A stretch of DNA of 26,009 bases, taken from contig NW_025062319.1 of the NCBI RefSeq assembly GCF_000002995.4, positions 5,001-31,009 of the forward strand, in the 5' to 3' direction. The stretch is from Brugia malayi (taxonomy: Eukaryota > Nematoda > Chromadorea > Rhabditida > Onchocercidae). Below are positions 1-9,453 of the stretch, piece by piece; the stretch's first letter is position 1; each line of letters begins with the position of its first letter. The notes beneath the pieces are model-generated. The model was not told the origin of the DNA and did not search any database. It saw only the letters and a program-made list of their open reading frames with translations. A program made the position numbers and the translations under genes.

Positions 1-534
1 AATGAATGAATGAATGAATGAATGAATGAATGAATGAATGAATGTATGAATGAATGAATGAATGAATGAATGAATGAATGAATGAATGAATGAATGAATG
101 AATGAATGAATGAATGAATGAATGAATGAATGAATGAATGAATGAATGAATGAATGAATGAATGAATGAATGAATGAATGAATGAATGAATGAATGAATG
201 AATGAATGAATGAATGAATGAATGAATGAATGAATGAATGAATGAATGAATGAATGAATGAATGAATGAATGAATGAATGAATGAATGAATGGAATGAAT
301 GAATGAATGAATGGAATGAATGAATGGAATGAATGAATGAATGAATGGAATGAATGAATGAATGGAATGAATGAATGAATGAATGGAATGAATGAATGAA
401 TGAATGAATGAATGAATGAATGAATGAATGAATGGAATGAATGAATGAATGAATGGAATGAATGAATGAATGAATGAATGGAATGAATGAATGAATGAAT
501 GGAATGAATGAATGAATGAATGGAATGAATGAAT
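1..534. repeat. (AATG)n tetranucleotide microsatellite
   Basis: AATG/GAAT units run uninterrupted from the first base of the window, apart from one substitution (T at 45). The array is therefore cut by the window edge and its true length is unknown. From about position 292 an extra G (TGGAATG) is inserted repeatedly, most often every 21 bp. The plus strand has TGA in every frame, while the minus strand (CATT)n is free of stops in all three frames but has no ATG. It is a simple repeat with no sign of a gene. Confidence 0.97.
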
Positions 535-669
535 ACAATATTATTTCTTAAGCTTTCCCTTACAATTAAAATTAAAAAACTTAGGAAGTAATTTATGGAA
601 AGTTAGCTATTTTCACTTACTGTTTCAAATATGTACACAGAAGTTGAAAAATTTAAGTAGAAAATCAAA

Positions 670-903
670 ATGATATCACAAAAGTTACGGATGGTTAAAA
701 TGAATTACTCTTGTTGCATTGATCGGAAAGTATGTTAGCTAACTTAAAATAATATTAACTGAAATTGATTACTGCAGCTATGCTACGCGATAAATGCTCG
801 CAAGACTCACAATTGTGATCATCGGATGATTTGTTGCCGGAAAACATGGTATGATTTAAGTGATGATTCCGGAATGGGGTATTTCTTTTCACCAAAAAGG
901 TAA
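670..903 (+). CDS. Possible two-exon small cysteine-rich peptide (unrecognised)
   Basis: A tentative model joins 670-729 (20 codons from ATG, containing NYSCCIDRK) to 778-903 (41 codons plus TAA) across a 48-nt intron with GTATGT donor and CTGCAG acceptor. Both ends are phase 0. The second exon reads LCYAINARKTHN, then CDHRMICCRKTWYDL, and ends DDSGMGYFFSPKR. It stands out from the surrounding low-complexity DNA through its balanced composition and six or more Cys residues. The stop overlaps a good donor (AAAAG/GTAAG), so the second exon may instead splice onward. I know no matching family and see no signal peptide in the first exon. It could be a fragment of a longer gene or chance. Confidence 0.25.
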
Positions 904-927
904 GATTGAATTCACCAAAAAGGTAAG
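888..927 (+). repeat. Short direct duplication carrying a splice-donor-like motif
   Basis: The 17-mer TTCACCAAAAAGGTAAG occurs at 888-904 and again at 911-927, a 23-bp period. Each copy contains the donor-like AAAAG/GTAAG. The first copy forms the 3' edge of the coding-like exon at 778-900, so the duplication doubles a possible 5' splice site. Confidence 0.85.
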
Positions 928-3593
928 TTTAGGAATAAATGAAAGAATGGATTGATACCAAATGATATAATTTATGATTGATATATCTGATTATGCTACT
1001 GATGAAAGTGTTTCTGTATATTTTAATTTATACGAAATTAATATAATTTATAATTAAATTAATTTAAATTAATTTATTAATATAATTTATAATTTATGAA
1101 ATTAAATTTTTTTTCCATATAATTTATACGAAATTAATCAAACATAACGAGCTAATTCAAATGAGTAAATTAATTGACAAATGTGAAGTCATCAAAATTT
1201 TGAATCAAAAACTAAAGCATTGTTATACCAACCAGTCTTGAAATTTCCAGCAACCGAAGTGCAACCTTACTCCCATAAAGTGACATACGTGAGGAAAATG
1301 GAAACTTTTTTCGGCCAATCTATATCCATTTTCTTGATTAAAAACTCCCATTTTTTTTTTTTGAATTCCACTTCAATTAAGAGCAATTTTTTTCAGAAGT
1401 TTATTGTGTCCTTCAAATAAAACAACACACATTTTATTTAATGAAAACAATTTTTTCAAACTAACTGAAGAAAAAACAGCAATAATAGCTCCTTCGAAAT
1501 AGACAATAACAAAAATAAAAAAAGAAATATATCAAGGATATCTAATTTTGTCATTTTTAAAAAAATATTTTCAAAAATGAATTGACAAGTTTAAAAAATA
1601 TTTTCAAAATAAATCAAAAATATAATTTGTAATGAGGGAAAAGGAAAAAGACAGAAAGAGATAGAGACTTTTTAAATATAACAGCAGCAATTCTTCACAC
1701 AGTTACATTTTTTCTAAACTTTAAATTTCTGCATAAAAGTCGATGAAACCTTTATTTATGCAAAAATAAAATGGTAAAATACTTTCACGTCATAAAGTTT
1801 TTCACTTTAATAAACAAGGATTTAAGTCCATCACTGAGACAATTAATTTTTCACGGAAAATTTCGATACTTTGCAATTATAGAAATTCAACAAGCATTCC
1901 TAATACCACGGAGGCATAAAAAATAGAAGAAAACTCGGGAAGTTAGACCTGTTTATCGACAGCACCAGAGAGTTAAACATAATAACAAAAATTTTTATCT
2001 AATTTCGAAAATCAGCTTACTTGACAAAACGATATATGTGGAATTAGAGTAAGACGGATGGATAGGAAAAGATTAAATTTTCAAATTTTAATTTCGGGTC
2101 AACAATTTATCGATATTATCAAATTTAGCATTAATGAAAAGGCACACAGCTGAATTAGTACCGATCGAAAAATTGATATACTAGTTTCTTTTTTTGGATT
2201 CTCTAACCTTTCAATTATCAAAGTGTAATTTCACGCAGATCAAATTAACATATACGACAAATGCACCTCTATCAAAAAGAAAAACGAAAAAATTTTTTCA
2301 TAACCATATCTTTCTAAAACAAGAAAGGGAGAGAAAGGAAAAAAAAAATAGAGAGACCAGTTATAGAATAAAGAAAATAAAATGAAGAAGACTCGCACAG
2401 TGTAAACCTGCATTAAATTTTACAGTTCAAAATAATTTCAAAAAAATAATAAATATTAAAAAAATCACGGAACAAAAGAAAAAACATCATCAACAACGAG
2501 GTATACAAATAAAAAAGAAAAAAGACTTGTACAATCAAATATAGGAAAAAAGATTACACCAAGAAAAATATTTTTGCAAAAAAGGATCGAAAAATTCAAC
2601 AATTTCGAACAAAACTGATAATTTGCGCATGAAGAATTAATAATCTTCATGGAAGATAAATTATTCATTTAATTATTCAAAAAAAAAAAAAATTGTTTTT
2701 TCTTATTAAATCACACAAGCAAACTCGAAATACCATCAACATTTCACATTTGAGAATAAAACAAGCAACAAAACCAGAAATGCATGGGAAAATATGATTA
2801 TAATGAAAAAAACTGCTTTTTAAAAAGAAAATTATTTCTAATTTAATCGAAATTCAGGCTAATATAGTGTAAATTTTTAGATGTGATATTCAAAAAAAGA
2901 GAAAAGAAAAAACAGAAGTCAATGAATTTTAATAATGAAATAACGAAAAAAGCAAATCAGTGATTAGGAATAAGCCAGTGACTTCTATTGACTTCTGAGG
3001 CTTTTTTTTTTCTTTGACAAAAATTTGGAAAAAAAATTTTAGTAGAGATAGAGAAAGAAGTTATTGCTGACAAAAAAAAAAAAAATAAAAAAAGAACAGA
3101 AGATACGGCCTTATGAACAAACTATTATGATGTCTAGATGAATCAAATAATGAATAAATTAATCCCTCATAAATTAACAAATTAAATTATGCTGCATTAC
3201 TGTTAATTGAATCTATCATTGAAAATAAATTAAGTGGGAAAAAATCTCTAGGAAAACAATTCAGTTTTTTTTTCAAATCCTTTTCAAAGAAAGAAATGAA
3301 AGAAGAGATAAATCAATTAATTCATATCAGAATTTGTGTAAAATATAATCAAAATCATTCAAGTATGAAATGACATAAAATGTAGATTTGACAGTATTGC
3401 TGATTAATCGTATACAAAAATTTGATTCGTTTAAATTTCTCAGACGAAAAAGAGGAATTCTCAAAAAAAAATTTTTTTCCGGTTGATTTATTTTTTAAAA
3501 GAAAATCAGATGGAAAATGGTACATATAATAACACCAAATTAAAAACAAATATCAACAATAAAAGAAAAGACACCTAAATAAGAAATAAACAT

Positions 3594-3701
3594 TTATTTT
3601 GAAGAAAAAAAATCACCGGCACAATTCACATCGGCAACCTGCCAATAATATTTGCCTTGCCGAGAGAAGAAAACAGTGAATAAAATTGCTTGAATAAACA
3701 T
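3594..3701 (-). CDS. Possible 35-residue small ORF (unrecognised)
   Basis: Read on the minus strand from ATG (3701-3699) to TAA (3596-3594). It starts MFIQAILFTVFFS, a hydrophobic stretch resembling a short signal peptide, and continues RQGKYYWQVADVNCAGD to FFSSK. The middle is distinctly richer in G+C than its surroundings. An AATAAA directly overlaps the stop codon, which would suit a transcript end. It may equally be the last exon of a spliced gene, with acceptor-like AG bases inside it, or chance. No family was recognised. Confidence 0.2.
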   Translation of the reverse strand: MFIQAILFTVFFSRQGKYYWQVADVNCAGDFFSSK

Positions 3702-5353
3702 ATATGTTGGAATCACTGAGAATTAAGTTGGCCCAGCAAAATGTAATGTAACAAAGTAAAGAAAAAAGTTAAAAATAAAAAGGAAAAAACAAGAATTTCA
3801 TTTATTTAAAAAAAGAACTACAATATGAATAAAAAGAATAGCAAAAAGAAGTGATAAAAATAGACTGATTGAATTTAACCTTTTTTTCTCAGTTTTGAAG
3901 AGGGAAAGAGGGAGAGTGAGAAAGAAGAAGAGAAAAATGATGAAAGTCATCAGCATAGTAAGAGAAGAAATAGAAAGATGATGGATGGTGGCAGGTTAAG
4001 TCATAAGAAAATGATAATAGTGATAATGATTAAGAAGATAATAGCAGCATGAATGTAGAACAATGATAAAATTGCGAGAAAGGATAATAAAAAATAATTA
4101 AATTATAATCGTTACCTATGCAATAGTTACTAATTCTTTTTTTCAATTACGCGACTTAAAAGGGAACCATAATAGTAAGAGAAATTATAAAACTGTGATT
4201 GAAATTTGTTCCAAAAAGCCTAAAACCCGTCAAAACTTCAGGAAAAGGAAAAAATTCGCTATTATTTGGTTTAATTTAAACATAAAAACTTTAATTATGT
4301 CATATTTTGATGAAATTTTCCTAAGAAAAGAGAAAAGAAACAAAAAAGAAGTCGCCAGAAGTGAAAAAAAGAAATTTTTATTAAAAGGTAAAATAAAAGG
4401 AAGCGCCACGAAAAATTTTCTTCATTTCATTTTTTATTTTACTTTGAACAAATGCACATGCATATATTTGTATAGATAATTGAAATGACAGTTGATAACT
4501 TATAATTTATTTGATTTCTCACCTTTCTTCTATTATCTCCTAATTTATTCTCGAATTAAAAATTTCTTTTTCTGTTTTCTTTGAATAATAAAAATACTAA
4601 CAATAAAAAGAATTAGAGAAAAAAAAATAAATTTAAGTTTTTTTAAATAAGTGTTTATAGCACGATATATATTAACCATGCTATCCACCAATCCTAACTT
4701 CTCTCTTAAAACAATCAATTCGTTCCTTCCATTCATTCATCCATTAATTATAATGATAAACATGAAATTTAAAAAAGGTAGAAAAAGAGAAAAGGAGATA
4801 ATAACTAAATGTATCCAACTTTAATGATGAATTAGGAGAGGAGGGGAATAAAGATGAGGGAGAGATAAGGATGTAATTTTGTCTTCTTTTCAACTTTCAA
4901 AAATAAAACAATAAAAAAAGAGAGAAAAGAAAGCGAAAAAACACGAATAAATGAACAGAATTCGCTAAAAACACGCATGCATGCATGTTTTTTTTTAACG
5001 AATCAAAGATAAAAACGAAAATTTTCAACAGAGATTCCACTAAAAAAAACATTGAGTTAGTTTGTTTGTGCTGATATTTCGTATAATTTTAGGATATAGA
5101 GTTGGGGTTTTTTTTAATGACTGAAACTGAGTGATTTAGTGGGACAATATGAAGCATTGAAAAAGACGACGGCAATGATGACAGCTATGACGAAGATACA
5201 AAATGCAAGTTTCGTATATTCGATTCCTAAGTGCATTAATTATAATAATTAGTAATACCCGATAAAATGTATTTGACAAATTACATTATGGTAGAATAAA
5301 ACACTGCAGGAATCCCTGAAAACAACTAATTGTTGCACACATACATATGCATG

Positions 5354-5379
<26 letters not shown>
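5354..5379. repeat. (CA)13 microsatellite
   Basis: Thirteen uninterrupted CA dinucleotides, flanked on the left by GCATG and on the right by TACACATACATG variants. It is an ordinary dinucleotide repeat and probably polymorphic. Confidence 0.95.
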
Positions 5380-5384
<5 letters not shown>

Positions 5385-5615
5385 ATACATGTATAGCAAA
5401 AAGGATAAATTAGAATAAAACACCTTAGCAACAATTCAGTGACAAAAATTTGCATCAGTTAACAAAAAAAAAACAGAGAAAAAGGTAAGAAAAGAGAGAG
5501 GAAAGAGGAAATAGGATAAACTAGCATTAATTAGCAGTGCTTCAAAAATCAATTCAAAATAAAATTTTTAATTTGTAAATTTTTAAAGAGCAATATTATT
5601 GTTACTCCGTCGATA

Positions 5616-5629
5616 TGACAGTACTGTCA
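5616..5629. other. Perfect 14-bp palindrome downstream of the forkhead stop codon
   Basis: TGACAGTACTGTCA equals its own reverse complement. It lies 62 bp past the stop codon of the minus-strand forkhead gene, so it probably falls in the 3' UTR, where it could fold as a short hairpin in RNA or bind a dimeric protein in DNA. Function is unknown. Confidence 0.5.
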
Positions 5630-5690
5630 GATTTCAACTTAAAATAATAACACTTCTCAAACCTTAGTCGTATCCGTGGACCTATGCACA

Positions 5691-6095
5691 TTAAGAAAAC
5701 ATAAATGCTGATTGGGCTTCGCTCTTAATTGGGAATGACAGAGAACCGGAAGATGAGAGTTGCTGCTGGGTACTTGTTGGCGAGATAGACATTTTTGGAG
5801 TTCCCAGTATGAGTTCTGAATCCAGAAACGGATTATTGGTTGTTGCTGCTGTTGTTGCTGCTGCACCGCTTAGGCTCAGAGGTAGCAAAGGTGATACGCC
5901 AAATGCTGCCGCTTTTATAGCTGCAGCTGTTGCAACGCTGATAATCGGCATTTGGAAGGAAACAAGTGCCGAATTCGAGAATAATCCGGTTAGCAACGGC
6001 ATTTTGGCACCGAGTAATGATGCCGGCAACGTAGCTGCGATTGGATTAACTCGGTTAGCAACTTCCGCTAGCTGCTGCAGTGATGTCAGTAGACT
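5691..6095 (-). CDS. Forkhead gene terminal coding exon 6
   Basis: 405 nt (134 codons plus TAA), acceptor CATCTTTAG/AGT in phase 0. It begins [18 protein letters not shown], a possible amphipathic helix, then Ala/Thr/Leu-rich low complexity ([13 protein letters not shown]), a TQQQL stretch and a Ser-rich tail with [13 protein letters not shown] at the end. IKSE (518-521) fits the sumoylation consensus. Two other frames are also open here, one with a short poly-Gln run, because the DNA is rich in GCA/ACA/CAG triplets. The splice-consistent frame is the one given. Confidence 0.88.
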   Translation of the reverse strand, partial: SLLTSLQQLAEVANRVNPIAATLPASLLGAKMPLLTGLFSNSALVSFQMPIISVATAAAIKAAAFGVSPLLPLSLSGAAATTAATTNNPFLDSELILGTPKMSISPTSTQQQLSSSGSLSFPIKSEAQSAFMFS

Positions 6096-9000
6096 CTAAA
6101 GATGAAAAGATTAAAAAATTCAATTAATTTTTTCACTTGAAAAAATCAGTTAAAATTAGAAACGATAAATAAATCAATCTTATAATTTCATCTAAGATCT
6201 TTTTCATCGTCAAAATCTAGGCATAACAATGAAATACATTTTCGGAAGCTCCCATATGAGCAGGTACCATTATAATTTATACAGATCTGTAAATTTTCAA
6301 TATTTTGACGGATATAAATAATCGCAATCGGTTAAGTGTATCAGTGGATTCTGCCAAAGATTCTACAACTTAATAGAATGAATATTACCTGTTGGTAAAA
6401 ATAAGCATTCAGCAAATTCTGCGCATAATATTTATAGTCGTCGCTTGTAAAAGATAATGAATCGAAAGCAGCACCTACAAATGCTGCCGAACTTGTCGGT
6501 GATGATAATGTAAGTAGTGAATTTTGATTGGTATTATTATTATTTGATCCAGAAGTACCTAAAATAGCTGCTGCTGCTTCTGCTAAAGTTGATTTCGACA
6601 AATGATGGCTTAATGTCGGAGTACATGGCTGTGGTTTGAAAACTGATTGTGTCGAGATCTGGAAGTAAATTTAATGATAAGCAAATGTTTCAATAATAAT
6701 TTATCATCAAAACACATAACAAATAATAATTTTATCTGTTTATGCTGTTAAAGTAAACAATGAAATTTTATTACTCACCAACAATGAATCAGTAACACTA
6801 GCTCGAAATTCATTACTACTACTATAAGTACTATCAAATGAACAGTGAGCAGGACTTGTACTTCCGCTGTCGTCACTAATTATTCCACTTCCATCCGTGA
6901 ATCCATTAGTATCAGCTCTTACTGCTGAAATTAAAAGTGAAATATTTTGAGAAAAATAACAGAACACAAATTTTGGTTTTTCTTTTTGTCATGGAATAAT
7001 TTCTTCTACATATCAGATTGCTGGAAAAGATAAGTGACAATTTCCATTGCAAATAGGCAGAGAAATAAATATTCAAAGATAACAAATTACGGTTTCAAAC
7101 AGATTCTAATACAATAAAATGACACATTTATTTATGCATTTCTTCAAAAAATAATCAACAAAATTAATGATGTTAACCACTAAATCCATAATGCTTACTA
7201 CTGGCTAACACCATAATTGTTTATTTTATATGGGCTTAGGGTAGTTAATTCATTAATTAGATTTATCATTATTAAGTCAAATTATCAAGAAGTTAAAATA
7301 AACTATTTTCACAAGATAAAAGAATAGCAAAATAAGTTTGTTTTGTTGAAATAGGACAACAGATTGCTATGCTTTTCATGCATAATTAGTATACAGTATA
7401 CTGAACAAAGAGATTTCAATAATCCGTAACAGAACTAATAATGTCGCATGGATGGCTAACATTATTATTAACAAATGTATTATAGGATGCTATAACTAAA
7501 CTATAATCCATCATTAGATGATTTGATAGATGGAGTAAAAAAGAAATTTAATTGTTGAAATCACTGTTTAGAAGGAGAAATAATTACCACAATTCAGGAT
7601 ACCATTCGCGGTACCATCAATAGACGATAAACGACCATTAAATTGGCCACCTGCTGCAGCTGCACTTGTTGATGCGCCTGAGCGATTTGTCACTCGGTTA
7701 CGTCGTCGTAACATTTGTTTATCATCTAGCTCTGGTACAACTGTCCAGAAATGACCTAAAATTTGATATCAATTTAAATAAATACCGGAAAAGGGAGACA
7801 GATTTCAGCTTGTAATCTCGAATTGGAAATATCACCGACATCTGATATAACTATTGAAATTTCAAAGAAAATGAAGAAAATAGAAAAAAAGCTATAGAAA
7901 ATTTAAAAAAAAAATAAAAACTAGGAAAACATTTACCAACAACACCGCTAGCAGATGTTTGTTTTAGAGGTAATTTAACGAAGCAATCATGCAAACTCAA
8001 ATTATGACGTATCGAATTTTGCCAACCCCACTGATCCGGTCGTAAACGATAATATGGATGTGTCATACGGATCACCTGTAATTTGTTGACATTATCTGAA
8101 GAAACAATTACTAATAATATGTGTATTATGTTTTTAAACAATCAATAATGAAATTTATTTATTTTTTTTGCGAATGATGAAAAAATTCCCTATTATACAT
8201 AAACAGTATAAAATCTGAAACAAAAACTTATTTCCTAAAATAAAATGGAAGATAAAGAAACATAAATATAGAAATCAGTGGATGTAAGCTCATCCTACAA
8301 CTTTTGGATCAATTTAGGATTTTTTTTCATACAACTTGTGGTATTTGAAAATCAAGATGAAGAGAGAAAGACAGAGAGAGAGAAGAAGAGAAGGGAAAGA
8401 GAAAAGGAAAAGAGTGTTTTCTCTCAGAAATCATGACTGACAAATCTAGTTATAATTAATAAGTCATCTTACTATTATCTTTTTCATATTCCCATCAGAT
8501 CTTACTATTATCTTTTTCATATTCCCATCAGACATTTCAAGACCAACTGCTATCATTTTCTGAGAGAGATTTAATCCAAGCAATAAAGAAAATTAAAATA
8601 TAAAAATAAAAGTTATTAAAAAGCGGAACAAAAAGTGGAAATTTCCATGTTTTGCGTTTCTCCCTATTTCAAAATTTAAATCTAAAATTTTCCTTTTTTA
8701 CTTTCAATATTTCTTAGAAAAAATAAGTATCAATAAATGAACCAAATGTTTTTGACAAACAGAAGATTTCTTTCTTTTTCTTCATAAAAAATTATAATGC
8801 TATTAGAAAAAAAAAATGAAACGGAAATCTAAAATATTTTTCTGCGATGTTTTTTTTTGCTTTGTTTTGCTTAGGAAAATCCATGAAAAGCATTTCGGAA
8901 AATCATAAAAACATATGTTTTTTTTTCCTTTCCTTCCAAAAAAAATTTTTTCTTTTTCTATTTATGACAAAAAAAAAGAAAGAAAGCATACTTGATAAAT

Positions 9001-9453
9001 TTCATTCAGTTTTAACCGTTTTTCGGGACTACTTTCAATGGCCTCAATGATAAGATCTTTATAGCTTAAACTTGGCCGTTCAGCTTTTTCCATCGTCGCT
9101 AGTGATGGATCAGTAATCGATTTGCTATTAACGCCCGGACCTGCGGCAATTCGAATCCTTGACTCGGGAGTGGTACTAGGCTGTTCGACGGTTGACGAAG
9201 ACGGTGATACGGTTGCCAACTCATCAATTAGTGGTGTAGGCTCGGATTTCACTGATCCGGTGCTTTTGTTATCTTCCTGAATATCGGACATAATACTGCT
9301 ATTAGCAATATTGCTACTGTTATTGCTGATATCACTGTTGTTACTATCGCTGTTGCTAATGTTGTCACTATTGTTGTTGCTATTATTGTTATTGTTGCTG
9401 CTATCGCTGCTGCTACTGTTATTTCCCAGAACTGCTGAACCAATTAAATCCAT
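5691..9453 (-). CDS. Forkhead (winged-helix) transcription factor, six coding exons, probably FKH-9-like
   Basis: The joined minus-strand exons are 9453-8992, 8075-7937, 7755-7588, 6924-6779, 6658-6389 and 6095-5691. They total 1590 nt, giving 529 residues plus TAA, with every intron GT-AG and every phase matching. The forkhead DNA-binding domain spans about residues 126-221: [10 protein letters not shown] (helix 1), [14 protein letters not shown] (helix 2), then [19 protein letters not shown] with the DNA-contacting Asn174, Arg177 and His178, then a long wing loop ending HFWTVVPEL and a basic RRRNR tail. Outside the domain are Ser/Asn runs (11-54), an Asn run in exon 5, and Ala/Thr-rich and Gln-containing stretches in the last exon, typical of low-complexity transactivation regions. 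The protein should be nuclear and regulate RNA polymerase II genes. From memory the domain most resembles C. elegans FKH-9, but I could not confirm orthology. ATG 9453 is the first ATG in the leader exon. No AATAAA is visible within about 300 nt of the stop. Confidence 0.93.
6389..6658 (-). CDS. Forkhead gene coding exon 5
   Basis: 270 nt (90 codons), acceptor TTCCAG/ATC, donor CAACAG/GTAATA, phase 0 at both ends. It encodes [19 protein letters not shown], an Ala-rich helix ([14 protein letters not shown]), an Asn run (NNNNTNQNS), and a Tyr-rich segment ending [18 protein letters not shown]. No known domain is visible. It may serve as a partner-binding or activation segment (inference). Confidence 0.9.
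6779..6924 (-). CDS. Forkhead gene coding exon 4
   Basis: 146 nt, acceptor AATTTCAG/CA, donor TTGTTG/GTGAGT. It encodes [18 protein letters not shown] followed by a Ser-rich, acidic segment ([18 protein letters not shown]). There is no domain. It has the composition of a disordered regulatory segment. Phase matches exon 3 (one base carried in) and exon 5 (phase 0 out). Confidence 0.88.
7588..7755 (-). CDS. Forkhead gene coding exon 3 (wing and basic tail)
   Basis: 168 nt, acceptor TTTTAG/GTCAT, donor TTGTG/GTAATT. It completes the Gly codon split from exon 2 and continues [20 protein letters not shown], closing the winged-helix domain. The rest is an Ala/Gly/Ser linker ([16 protein letters not shown]). 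This reading frame is too short to be seen unless the splice junctions are used. The RRRNR cluster is the likely nuclear-localisation and DNA-backbone contact segment (family knowledge). Confidence 0.93.
7937..8075 (-). CDS. Forkhead gene coding exon 2 (recognition helix)
   Basis: 139 nt, acceptor ATTACAG/GTG, donor GTTG/GTAAAT (phase 1). It encodes residues 155-200 and the first base of codon 201: [15 protein letters not shown], the recognition helix [13 protein letters not shown], and the start of the wing, [13 protein letters not shown]. Reading through the donor gives only AT-rich nonsense and a stop, so the splice is well supported. Confidence 0.95.
8355..8415. repeat. GA-rich purine tract in forkhead intron 1
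   Basis: About 60 bases of almost pure A/G on the plus strand, GAGAGAAAGACAGAGAGAG followed by GAAGAAGAGAAGGGAAAG. On the transcribed RNA this is a pyrimidine-rich tract inside the 916-bp intron. No specific role is visible. Confidence 0.8.
8466..8531. repeat. Exact 33-bp tandem duplication in forkhead intron 1
   Basis: Two adjacent identical 33-bp copies, 8466-8498 and 8499-8531, each beginning ATCTTACTATTATC and ending TTCCCATCAG. The identity suggests a recent duplication, or an assembly error. Confidence 0.95.
8992..9453 (-). CDS. Forkhead gene coding exon 1
   Basis: Codes residues 1-154. Residues 11-54 are almost all Ser, Asn and Asp. An acidic/Ser/Pro-rich linker follows, with VKSEP at 68-72, then the first part of the forkhead domain from RPSLSYKDL (126) through helix 2. 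It ends GAAATTTATCAA/GTATGC in phase 0. The intron to exon 2 is 916 bp, the longest in the coding region. The Ser/Asn codons make the plus strand read as a Leu-rich open frame, which is an artefact. Confidence 0.93.
9292..9423 (-). repeat. Ser/Asn codon repeat tract in forkhead exon 1
   Basis: An imperfect run of AGC/AGT/AAC/AAT triplets encodes residues 11-54 (mostly Ser and Asn with some Asp, Ile, Ala). Synonymous and non-synonymous interruptions are frequent, so it is a degenerate triplet expansion and not a pure microsatellite. Length differences between species or strains would be expected. Confidence 0.85.

Larger units (their letters stand above)
537..5690. other. AT-rich gene-poor stretch
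   Basis: About 5 kb of A/T-rich sequence with many poly-A and poly-T runs. The longer open frames (for example 1220-1420, 2194-2385, 2465-2668, 4195-4479) begin at TTG or GTG or are made of Lys/Asn/Phe/Ile runs, and I do not believe they are genes. A 23-bp-period duplication (888-904 and 911-927), AATTTATA-rich repeats (1020-1135) and a CA microsatellite (5354-5379) lie within it. Three short coding-like islands (670-903, 3594-3701, 5160-5211) are described separately. I found no tRNA A/B boxes or rRNA sequence. The 3' UTR of the minus-strand forkhead gene must occupy the right edge. Confidence 0.6.

Noticed and set aside
1..534. Stop-free minus-strand (CATT)n reading frame in all three phases
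   Set aside because: It contains no ATG and is a simple repeat. Openness follows from the repeat unit.
1900..1980. 26-residue minus-strand ORF (MFNSLVLSINRSNF...)
   Set aside because: Too short, with no splice or conservation support. Frames of this length are expected by chance.
2913..3012. 11-bp inverted repeat (CAGAAGTCAAT ... ATTGACTTCTG) followed by a T run, like a small RNA with a Pol III terminator
   Set aside because: The loop is over 60 nt, no A or B box was found, and T runs are common throughout the region.
5657..5866. Minus-strand frame beginning with a poly-Gln run
   Set aside because: It overlaps the terminal forkhead exon in another frame. The Gln run comes from GCA/ACA/CAG triplets that encode Ala/Thr in the splice-consistent frame.
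5809..6099. Plus-strand 96-residue Ala/Val-rich frame
   Set aside because: It is the antisense of forkhead exon 6. The minus-strand frame has matching splice phase and domain continuity.
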